Source of the DNA: Galeruca laticollis
Lineage: Eukaryota; Arthropoda; Insecta; Coleoptera; Chrysomelidae
Length of the DNA stretch: 64,000 nucleotides
NCBI GenBank assembly: GCA_963921935.1
Contig: OY998178.1
Coordinates: 48,724,951-48,788,950 of the forward strand
Reading direction: 5' to 3'
Part shown: positions 36,578-44,723 of the stretch, piece by piece
Layout of the letters: each line of letters begins with the position of its first letter
How positions within the stretch are numbered: position 1 is the first letter of the stretch
Made by a program: the position numbers and the translations under genes
The notes under the pieces: generated by a model
What the model was told of the DNA's origin: nothing
The model's input: only the letters and a program-made list of their open reading frames with translations
The model's database searches: none

Positions 36578-36685
36578 CCTCGTTGAGGTTCGATAATTAT
36601 TTTCAAAATCCTTCGCGACAGACCTTATGGATTTATTAGTATTTTCCACTTCCCTGGCAGCCAGCAGCATTACTGCTGGTATCAC
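34625..36685 (-). CDS. 686-codon open frame: pogo HTH fused to LINE reverse transcriptase
   Basis: Residues 1-42 (IPAVMLLAAREVENTNKSIR, SVAKDFENNYRTSTRYCKKF) are the HTH_psq domain of the surrounding pogo transposase. From about residue 43 the protein is LINE sequence: RANPMNFLLKQEYTKYRN, KKAPGIDGIKAETLKE, YRPISLISNIAKIFEKIL, CNQYGFREGTSTQDAI, CVFLDLAKAFDSVDH, CGVPQGTVLGPILFIIYLNN and the active site SFADDTAIVYS (about residue 385). The thumb and C-terminal region follow (KYLGVTIDSHLRWNF, RLRYGILAWGG). The RT motifs are all intact. The natural pogo ATG (36,721-36,723) is out of frame because of a one-base indel, so the frame opens at an internal Met. No endonuclease or RNase H is present. Clade is uncertain (jockey or CR1-like). 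Expression is unknown. Confidence 0.8.
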   Translation of the reverse strand: MIPAVMLLAAREVENTNKSIRSVAKDFENNYRTSTRYCKKFSTEKLSDIVRANPMNFLLKQEYTKYRNTLNNLIKQVKTNFYKDKINNLGNDSKALWQVVNEIFPSKQETMIKQIRNENGQLIKEDEEIANCFNDHYASIGKNMASNIPTPSVYHLQRKPYQSSLFLAPTTKYEVLEIIDSLKSKKAPGIDGIKAETLKEIRNEIAQPLSHLINKIIESGYCPTNFKIGLIKPLFKKGSKSEVINYRPISLISNIAKIFEKILKKRIIQYINKNTLISCNQYGFREGTSTQDAICALTSKLYKYIDQTKPALCVFLDLAKAFDSVDHTNLLETLEDLGFRGNTYNLIKSYLTDRYQYVKINNSISKKKLVECGVPQGTVLGPILFIIYLNNLLTFQSSGEMISFADDTAIVYSADTWMQLKEKAESDLVKIFDCFKQKKLSINYDKTCYLPFTCLASFLPPYNFLTIQGHNENIVLHSSNNIKYLGVTIDSHLRWNFHSNQIQKTLRSMLFKFKNLANILDTHQLRKLYFALIESRLRYGILAWGGIANTHLKKVEVLQKQFSKIVFKKPRLFPSDVLYKDNKVMDMRQLYFFNIAVQQFKRRGFLVYVDHAHNTRYKKETPLETVFTLKTATMRSLEYLANRVYNYLPKEIKDVKSVFSFKKRVKNYLWLKERSAIKDLIEPNMS

Positions 36686-36723
36686 AAGCCCTCTAGCAGT
36701 TTTCTTTTATGCTGCCGTGGCAT
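36577..36723 (-). pseudogene. pogo transposase N-terminus (HTH_psq)
   Basis: ATG at 36,721-36,723 starts MPRQHKRK, followed after a one-base frame change by the helix-turn-helix (AREVENTNKSIRSVAKDF). This is the typical start of pogo proteins, in which a short basic leader precedes HTH_psq. The LINE begins about 50 codons in. Confidence 0.8.
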
Positions 36724-37216
36724 ATTATTATAGCTAGGCCTGGAAAAAACAAACATAAATGTACCTTAAACACAAAAAGACAACAAAAAGAAGCTCTATA
36801 CATGCATGGGGCTGGTTGTCACACGTGACAACCGGCCTCCGGCAACGTCAGACCGAACCACGTTTCACAAAATATCCTCCCAAAATAATTTCAAATCAAT
36901 ATTTATTTAAAAAATTATATAGCCATATTATAAAGCACACACTAAACATCAAACATACACAAAAAAGTGCACTTATATCGAAAATTTAGGTATACCTACG
37001 GTACTTAATAAAGATGCACAAAAATAACTTTTACAATGAGAAAAAACGAATACATGTGGTACCGTTACGAAAGATCAAAGGACTGAGGAGAAGTCTATAG
37101 AGAGGTATTGTTACCGCGAGCCTCCAACGCCGGTCAACGGAGTTACTCGTTCACTCAGTTTTCTGTTATGGCCGCTGTGACAACCAACCCGTGAGGCAAC
37201 CAAACCCGGTCTCCCC
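36724..37216 (-). promoter_or_regulatory. 5' region of the pogo element with subterminal repeats
   Basis: This is noncoding DNA between the transposase start and the right terminus. It contains a perfect 20-bp palindrome, GGTTGTCACACGTGACAACC, at about 36,814-36,833. Close to the terminus the half-site recurs as GTGACAACCAACCCG (about 37,176) and GGCAACCAAACCCGG. The shared GACAACC motif suggests transposase-binding sites and includes an E-box-like CACGTG. Function is inferred. Confidence 0.5.
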
Positions 37217-37224
37217 TACATCTC

Positions 37225-37346
37225 ACCTTTCAATCTACAGAGGTAGAAAATGATGGACGCAGTTTGTCCTGGACAAAGGGATATGGGGGGAATTGATTAT
37301 ATCAGAATGGTTTGTGATTGAAACCAAAATCTATTCCTCAAAGAGA
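37225..37346 (+). repeat. Direct repeat copy 2 flanking the large pogo element
   Basis: Second copy of the unit at 23,645-23,762. Here it continues into AACGCCATAC instead of a transposon end. Confidence 0.65.
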
Positions 37347-37875
37347 ACGCCATACATTGTATCAATTGGAATGGACAATAATACTCCAGCATGTTGGAGT
37401 ATACTGTTCAAATCATATGAGTATCTTAGATAGTTCTATAGGTTTTTACTACAGGACAATCAAGTCCATTCCCGTAGCATAACTTGTTCTAGCAATATTA
37501 TTCAACCCTTGGTGGGATCATTAAATATTCTTGACCGAATTTTACAGCCACGATTGTTAAATATTATATGTTTTTGCCATGTTTTATAGTTATCCTGAAA
37601 GTAGTTTCTTTATGTTTGGTTGATAGGGATCAGTTTGACAGGAGTTGTCAGTTTTAATGAAATTAATATTTTCCAGTTTTTTGTAACTTGAGGAAGTTTA
37701 TTAAAAATAAAGAAAACAACCATCCGAATAGTTCTTTTAATTAGTTAAAAATCCGAAAGAATAATAAAAGTACAAAAGGTTACGGTCCCAGACCACGTTT
37801 GGAGCAGGAGAAGAAAAAGGAATTTTTATAGCGAGTCCCTTAAATTCTGCAATGAAACGAAACTGGCGTTAGTCG
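37347..37875. other. No gene recognised; possible remnant of a copia leader
   Basis: AT-rich. TTACGGTCCCAGACCACG near 37,780 could be a decayed primer-binding site for the copia remnant that follows, but I found no LTR pair to support it. Confidence 0.3.
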
Positions 37876-37877
37876 TC

Positions 37878-40800
37878 GAAGGATATTATTCGAGTTAAAA
37901 TGGGTGACAAAATTTGGATCGCCACAGTTAATAAGTTCGATGGGTCTAATTTTCATCAGAGGAAATTTCAAATGAATGTGCTTTGAGAGCCAAAGGCATA
38001 AACGTCGTAATAGACAGCACATTGGTGAAGTCTGCAGCGACACAGACACAGGAACTAGAAACCTGCATACACAGACAATGTTTACATTGACAGCACCCAT
38101 GAGTTTGAATCAGATTACGTTAGTAGAAAGTTGTGATACAACTAACGAAATCATGCAAATATTAGATCAATCAATCTAATCTAATCAATCTACGAACAAA
38201 ATTCAGAAACAAGCGAAATGATGCTACATGGAAGGATCCATCAATATAAAATGCAACCTACAGACAGCATTGCACAGTATGTAGCCAAAATACAAAATAT
38301 TGCAAAACAGATACAAGATGCTGGATATGATGTTAGTGACATAGCAATGAGGACTGAGATATTGAGTACATTTGCACAGAAATTCGGAAATGTGAGGCAA
38401 CCTTGGCTATCACTTGACAGCATAAAACAAGCAATTGATAATATAACTGCACGTTTGTTGGACAAAGATAGTAGTTTAAAGTGATATGAGGAAGCAGAAA
38501 AAGCATTAACTACATTGTCTGTACAAAAAGGTAATGAAATGAAGAGAGGAATTTTGTGTTACAACTGCAAGAAACGGGGACATATTGCGAGGAATTGTAC
38601 AGAGAAAAAAGAAAGTAATGATACTAATAACATAAATAATTATAAAGGAAAACCTTGAGGATATTGTAGAGGAAGATATGGTCAGAGGCCCTGAAGAAAT
38701 GCAAGTCACTCACAAACGGCACCATATACACCAGAGTAGAATATGAGGTCCGAAAGGGACAATAGATTAATTGTGGAAATGGGTCGTTGCAAGCTACACC
38801 GGGCAGGTGCACCAAAAAAGCTATGGGCAGATGCGGTCAGTACTGTTACATACATGCTCTCAAAAAGAGCAAAAAAATCAGTGTGGATGATGTAACCATA
38901 AGAGGCTTGGTTATAAATGGTTGTCCACAGTGAGGGGTGCTTTCGCCACTACTGTGGAACATGGTGTTAGACTCCTTGGTGAGCCACCTCAACGATAGCA
39001 ATTTCTACACAATAGCATATGCAGATGACCTAGTGATTCTGCTAACAGTAAGATTTGAGGAGACACTCTGCGCTTCATTACAAGAGGCCCTCAAGATCAT
39101 AGAACAATGGTACAGAGACCATTCGCTGTCATTAAATCCAAAAAAGACGGAGATGGTTCTTTTCACGAAAAAAAGGAATCTTGGAAAACATCAAGCCCCA
39201 AAGCTCCTAGATACCAAACTTAATTTCTCTTCAGACGTGAAATACTTAGGGGTCACCTTTGATAGTAAGTTAACGTGGAACTCTCACTCAGAAAACAGAG
39301 TTAAAAAAGCATATATTTCTTATGAACAATGTCGTAGAATCATCGGCCGCACCTGGGGAATGTCACCTAGGGTTGCTGCATGGAAATACACTGCCATTAT
39401 CAGACCTATGCTAACGTACGGTGCTATTGCCTGGGAAGCTGGAGCAAACCAGCTGACAGTCGTACGTGAACTAGATCAAATCCAAAGAACAGCATGCCTC
39501 AACACAACAGGAGGCATGAAAACCACACCATTAAGAACCATGGAGGAAATCCTCGGTCTCACTCCCCTTGACATATACATCAAGGAGGTTATTTTGATGA
39601 CCATGACACGTCTATGCTCTACCGGTATACAACCTGATGTAGGATACGGTAAACTAAGACATAACTTGTGGGATGAGGCCCTTATGGAGGTCTCACCGCT
39701 GCAAGCCAATACGGACTCGATTCCACTGCGATATGCCTTCACTAGGCCCTACAAGGTAATCTTTAAAAATAACGCACAAGACCCATTGGAAGAAGGCGCA
39801 ATCCGCATCTTCACAGATGGGTCTAAATCAAATGTGAGCTCAGAATGTGGGATTTTTTCCAGATCCCTAAATCTAAACATAAAATGGGCAATGGGCTGCA
39901 ATGCAAGTGTTGCTCAAACATAGCTCACTGCTATCTGCATCGCTGCAAAAGAGATTACCAGAAGGAAAGCCACAGGTAATAATATATACATCCTCACGGA
40001 CAGTAGACAAACACTACCAGCCCTGAAAAAACCACGTATTACATCAGACCTAGTACTCGAATGTCACATTGCCTTAATCGAAGCCTGTAACAACAACACG
40101 GTCACTGGCTGGATTAAGGGCCATGAGAAATAGAAAGGAAACTGTATTGCAGACTCGCTAGCCAAGAAGGCAGCCTCCCACAAAATCTCCGGACCTGGCA
40201 CTTCCATTGGTCTATCGGCATCAGCGACGGCCGACCTATTAAAGGAACACTCCCTTAATACGTGTAAGGGTAGATGGGACGACGCAAAAGGCTGCAGACT
40301 TGCCAAGAAACTACTACAATATCCGGACACCAAATTAGCCAAAAAATACGTGACTATGAACAGGCGGAACTTGCGAACAGCCACGGGTATTCTGACTGGT
40401 CACTGCCACCTACGAAAGCACCTCCACAGATTGGGTCTGTCGAACACCCCGCTTTGTGAGGATGTGAACAAGAAGATGAGACTGTCAAACACATTCTTTG
40501 CGAATGTCAGACACTCTCCCATTTTAGGTTTCATGTATTCGACGAGCACAGGCTAACACACGCCAGTATGAGGGAACTTAATTCAGGCGACGTTATCGCC
40601 TACTTCAAAGAGGAAGGCTGGATTACGAGCAAGAAGGAAGTTCTGAACCTCAGAAGGATGCACAATCGGGCAATTGTGGCCTCAGTGCTGTGGGGTCACC
40701 CACCCTTCCAACTTTTACAGATACAGATACGCAGAGTCAAAGCAAGAAATAAAATTCCCTTATCGTGAGGTAGTCGGGAGCCTTTTATACTTATCCAATA

Positions 40801-41390
40801 AAACCAGACCAGACATAGCATATGCAGTTGGGTTTTGTAGCAAAATTTTGGAAAATCCAACAATTTCAGACTTAAATAACGTGAAAAGGATTTTAAGATA
40901 TCTCGGAGCTACAACGAACAATGGTATAGTTTACAAAAAAGATAACAAAAAAGCAGAACTAGAGGCATACAGTGATAGTGATTTTGCTGGAGATAAAACT
41001 ACGAGGAAGAGTACTCCAGGTTGGTTCCAGGAAACAACCCATAGTAGCATTGAGTTCGACTGAAGCTGAATTCATAGCAGCCGCTGGATGTATTAAAAAA
41101 TTATTGTTTGTGAAGGTACTATTAGGAAGTTCGATTTTTCAATAATCAAATGTTATTTTAAGTATCGACAATAAAAGTGCAATCAGTATAATAAAAAAAC
41201 GCCGAGTTTAATTGAATATCTAAACACATTGACGTTAGGTTTCACTTTAATCGTGAAAAAATAGAAGATGGCTCAATTTTTGTTAAATATTTGTGCACTC
41301 AGAATAATATTGCTCATATTTTTACAAAAGCTTTAAATACTGTCAAGTTTGTTAAACATGGGAATTTACTAGTTAACTCAGATTTATAAG
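37878..41390 (+). pseudogene. Ty1/copia retrotransposon remnant, interrupted
   Basis: It starts at an ATG near 37,899 (GDKIWIATVNKFDGSNFHQ, the usual copia Gag opening) but stops within about 30 codons. Gag continues at 38,218-38,484 (MLHGRIHQYKMQPTDSIAQY, DNITARLLDKDSS) and, past a stop, the zinc knuckle CYNCKKRGHIARNC at about 38,560. Integrase tail sequence follows at 38,745-38,895 (RDNRLIVEMGRCKLHRAGAP, KKLWADAVSTVTYML). An LINE fragment occupies 38,895-40,728. The copia RNase H resumes at about 40,740 (FPYREVVGSLLYLSNKTRPD, AYSDSDFAGDKTTRKST, then SSTEAEFIAAAGCIKKLL) and ends near 41,390 (NIAHIFTKALNTVKF). Protease, integrase core and RT are missing. Several stops and shifts occur and no LTRs were recognised. 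Confidence 0.85.
38895..40728 (+). pseudogene. R1-like LINE fragment: RT C-terminal half and RNase H
   Basis: It begins inside the RT at INGCPQ (stop replacing the Gly/Gln-Gly codon) and GVLSPLLWNMVLDSLVSHL. The active site is TIAYADDLVIL at about 39,020, then NPKKTEMVLFTKKRNLG, VKYLGVTFDSKLTWNSH and LTYGAIAWEAG. The RNase H opens with IRIFTDGSKSNVSSECGIF (39,805) and continues past a TAG at about 39,920 through YILTDSRQTLPAL and VTGWIKGHE. A C-terminal CCHC-like segment follows in other frames (40,440-40,560). This domain order with GCPQG-VLSPLLWN is typical of R1-clade LINEs. It sits in the copia element in place of its RT, without a recognisable poly(A) or target duplication. Confidence 0.85.
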
Positions 41391-41955
41391 TTTGCGATTT
41401 TTTTATGTATAACTAAAATAACAATTATTTTTTTATGAATATCAGGACAAGGTGTTACGAAAATAGGTAATAGTTTATAAAAAATAGAGATGTATTTGAT
41501 TAGTGATCTTATCATATCATAGTGTAAGATTGAAGTTTACATAATAAAAGAAGATTTAATGTAACAGTTAGTTGTAATAAAAAAATCAAATAAATATTCA
41601 AAATTGTGTATTCTCCTAAAAATAAAATGAAAACTAATATTAAAATAACATAAAAAAAACAAGAAGAAATGGTCACTTGGGTGTTCCGTAACGTGTAGAG
41701 AACGCTTCTACGCGTTGCATGGGATGCTTTACGTATTATTTGAACCCTTGACAACTGAATATTGAGCTTGGCAGGTGGTTCTTACAATTTGAAACTCTAT
41801 AGTTCTCAAAATAAGAGAGACAGACCAACATATGCATATATATTCGAGATCAGGAGAAGGGCTACCAGAAAATAGAAAAATATACAGAAAAAAAAACTTA
41901 GTTGATTTCGTACAAACATTTTTTATCTCTATTAGTTACAAAATTGATGGGGAGT
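41391..41955. other. No gene recognised
   Basis: AT-rich spacer. Expected copia 3' LTR territory, but nothing here matches the sequence before the copia Gag. Confidence 0.35.
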
Positions 41956-42960
41956 GCAAAACCCAATACAACATGGTTTCGAGAAACTGTGGTCATCTAT
42001 TGTTTTCTAGAATGAAGCCTAAGTTGCCAAATCTTTTCTAAGTCAATTTAACCCACATCTCACTTATACTGTCTAGTTTTTCTTGTTAGAATTAACTATC
42101 ATACTCACTATCGGTTTCTCCTATCAGTTTTAGAACTTTTTCTTTCTCAACAGTTATCAATACAATATAATTTATGTATGAGATTGTTCAGGTATTGTCC
42201 ATATATCTTTCCATATTTGACACCCTTAAAAGACGATAAGAAGTAGACTATGATTGTACAACACAATTTCGAGAAATTGTGTACATCTATTGTTTTCTAG
42301 AATGAGGCCAAGTTGCCAAATGCATTCTTAGTCAATCTGATCTACACGTAACTTATGCCATCTAGTTCTATTTGTTCAAATTATCTATCTTATTCTATAT
42401 CGGTTTCATCTATAATTTGGCAGATTTTTTCTCAACAGTTACAAAGGCAATTCATTTATGTATCATCGGTTGTTCAAATATTGTCCACATATCTTAATAT
42501 CCTTTTCTCCCAATTTAAATTCTTTGAAAACCTTCTCTGGGATCTGATTAAAAAGATTAGGTGATGTTGTGCCGTCCTATCTTACACCTTCATTTATGTG
42601 TATTTTTATTTCCTCACAAGTTTGTCGATTTTATAGCTTCCCCATAAATGTTGGTTAGTAAATCTATGTTTTTGTAGATGATTCTGTTATTAACTGATAA
42701 TCTTTTCACAGTCCCATTTTCAATACTATTAAAAGCGTTCTCACAGTCTCTCATGATTCCTCTTGTTTTCGTATAGGCGGTACGTTATAGATAAGCTTAT
42801 TCATCTCATTAATAGCCTTTCGACGAAAATTATCGGTCCATCACTAATCAGTTAGATATTTGTTGATTGTAACATATTTTATCATCATCTTTTAATTGTG
42901 AGTTCCTGCTGTGTCTGTTGTTTGCACACCTTCTTGAAACTGCATTAATATTCTTTCAAG
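41956..42960 (-). pseudogene. RTE-like LINE fragment containing an internal tandem duplication
   Basis: On the minus strand from 42,960 down, a highly decayed RT reads RIIYKNIDLLTNIYGEAIKS, then HINEGVR, a stop, DGTTSPNLFNQIPEKVF (the RQGD..SPKLF motif of RTE-like LINEs) and KDIKICGQYLNN. The following part (AFGNLASFWK, then GCQIW, the thumb/C-terminal region) is present twice because of the tandem duplication described separately. Many stops are present, so this is an old fragment. Confidence 0.6.
41970..42505 (+). repeat. Diverged tandem duplication, period about 290 bp
   Basis: TTTCGAGAAAC(T/A)... and CATCTATTGTTTTCTAGAAT occur at about 41,977 and again at about 42,267. The two copies also share CGGTTTC, CTCAACAGTTA, ATTTATGTAT and ATTGTCCA(T/C)ATATCTT. 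Identity is partial (roughly three quarters by eye). Confidence 0.7.
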
Positions 42961-42964
42961 CTAA

Positions 42965-43433
42965 TTTCTTGTTTCATTCAATTTCAATTATCGTTATGTT
43001 GTTCCAAAGAACCTCTCAATGTTAATGTTATGTTAATATTCTTCTTATATGCACTATTTAGTTTAGATTCAAAGCTTGACGAAAAAATTTTATGTCTGTG
43101 AAAGTCACGTAAAATTTCATACATATTGTAGTGAGGTTTAGATTTTGGTGAGAATATCTGAATCTCATTTTGGGATGTAAGGCTGGATTACCTTGGATAA
43201 ACGACAGGTAACTCATTAATAAAGTGGTGTCTTTATACAACTTCCTTGAACTATCTTGATGATGACGTTAACTCAATTGTATGGATGATATCTAATTTTT
43301 TTTTTGAAACTAATCCGCTTCTATCTAAGGTGCGGTGATATAACAATATACAATATTACATTTTGTATAGTATATTAACATCCTTTAAAAATCCAATGAA
43401 ATTCTCAACTAGGCAAGTTTCACTTGAAAGTAA
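42965..43433. other. No gene recognised
   Basis: AT-rich sequence before the perfect tandem duplication, without recognisable frames. Confidence 0.35.
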
Positions 43434-43434
43434 A

Positions 43435-43963
43435 TTTACATCTGTGGGTAGTCTATATTTTGGCGCAATTGACTAGGACATATTTGACTGTTAAATGTTC
43501 TTCACAATGAGCATCTATTATGCTGCAGTATAATCTTGGATTCACACGAATGTTTTATTAACAATAAGCAATATTGTCCAATAAGTTTTATTAGTCTACT
43601 TAACAAATTATTAATTAAAATACGATAATAACATCCCGTTTATACGCATAAACATCTTTTATTAATATTGAAGACCGTTTGTATCATTCGCCATTCGCCA
43701 TTTACATCTGTGGGTAGTCTATATTTTGGCGCAATTGACTAGGACATATTTGACTGTTAAATGTTCTTCACAATGAGCATCTATTATGCTGCAGTATAAT
43801 CTTGGATTCACACGAATGTTTTATTAACAATAAGCAATATTGTCCAATAAGTTTTATTAGTCTACTTAACAAATTATTAATTAAAATACGATAATAACAT
43901 CCCGTTTATACGCATAAACATCTTTTATTAATATTGAAGACCGTTTGTATCATTCGCCATTCG
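43435..43963 (+). repeat. Perfect tandem duplication, unit 266 bp
   Basis: The unit 43,435-43,700 (TTTACATCTGTGGGTAGTCT through CATTCGCCATTCGCCA) is repeated at 43,701-43,963 without a difference that I could see. A small inner repeat, CATTCGC-CATTCGC, lies at the junction and may have seeded the duplication. No coding content is recognised. Identity this high means a very recent event or an assembly artefact. Confidence 0.92.
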
Positions 43964-44723
43964 AGGTCGTTTCATTAAAATCCAACCAGCTCTTCTTCTG
44001 CACTTATGGCAATATCGTAAATTGTCTTTTTGTTAGCAAGGTAATAATATTATAAAGTAACGGCCGGTGATATTGGAGTAAAGATATTTAAATCGAGTGC
44101 CTTACTGGCTTTTTTTGTTCCAAGTCTGCACGAATAAATTCAAAATTTAAATATACGTTTACAATCCCGCAGAGTATAAGCTATAATTAATGTTGAAACA
44201 GATGATCCTTTTTGCCAGAGCGTTTTATTAGAATACATACAGGTACCTATGTAAGACATAGCTTACTCTATATTAAAAATATTTAATTATTTATTCTTTA
44301 TAAGTATATATACATAAAGGAAGTAGTTTTTTTTCGACCCGGAAATATTTATTTTTTAGCGAAGATTTCAGGTTTGCGGTTATAAAAAATAAAAACTGTT
44401 TTTCTTATCTGCTCAATATTTCGCCATTATCTATTGGCTTCATCAGGAGCGAACTACAAGATTTATTGAATTAAACAATATAATAATAAAACATTTTTAA
44501 ATTACTACTTACAGAAAATTGGTGTCAGTTCATTAAAATGTAAAACAAAAAACAACACAACACGTTCAACACATTTTTAGACAGTAGGTACATTTTCAAA
44601 TTAAACACTTTGATAAAATTGAAAACTAGTTTTTTTTGTTATAGAAAGTGTAGAAACGAATTAGTTACAGGAAGATAAAACTAACTAACTTTTTAATTGT
44701 ATAGGTAGATACTTAAATTTTAT
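43964..44723. other. Noncoding DNA with a possible Penelope terminal-repeat remnant
   Basis: No coding frame is seen. The segment 44,380-44,470 contains the hammerhead-like core annotated separately; the rest is AT-rich. Confidence 0.4.
44419..44446 (-). ncRNA. Hammerhead-ribozyme-like core
   Basis: On the minus strand CTGATGA (44,446-44,440) is followed by AGCCAATAGATAATGGC, which folds as stem II (GCCA/TGGC), and then GAAA (44,422-44,419). Both invariant core blocks of the hammerhead ribozyme (CUGAUGA and GAAA) match consensus exactly. The extra A before stem II and the lack of an obvious stem III closing on a cleavage triplet reduce confidence. Terminal repeats of Penelope-like elements are known to carry minimal hammerheads of this form, so this is probably a leftover repeat. 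No Penelope ORF is adjacent. Confidence 0.45.

Larger units (their letters stand above)
23765..37216 (-). mobile_element. pogo element, 13.45 kb, opened by nested BEL and LINE insertions
   Basis: The left terminus GGGGAGACCGGGGTTGG (after TA, 23,763-23,764) and the reverse complement of the right terminus, GGGGAGACCGGGTTTGG (before TA, 37,217-37,218), match at 16 of 17 positions. The transposase runs on the minus strand. Its helix-turn-helix start is at 36,723-36,577, the DDE domain at 34,245-33,388 and the C-terminal part at 27,158-26,232. These pieces are separated by a LINE (34,246 to about 36,577) and a BEL/Pao element (27,159-33,382). Removing those and the duplicated 24.1-26.1 kb segment leaves about 3 kb, a normal pogo length. 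The family is clearly different from the pogo at 5-8 kb in its termini and its PHD-like tail. Confidence 0.85.

Noticed and set aside
42046..42053. TTAACCC as the missing left end of the 45-kb piggyBac
   Set aside because: It lacks the following TTTAAGTATC and hairpin seen at the right end, and it lies inside a decayed LINE.
44701..44716. GGTAGATACTTAAA as a piggyBac terminus
   Set aside because: It resembles the right end in the same orientation, not inverted, and is not next to CCC/GGG and TTAA.
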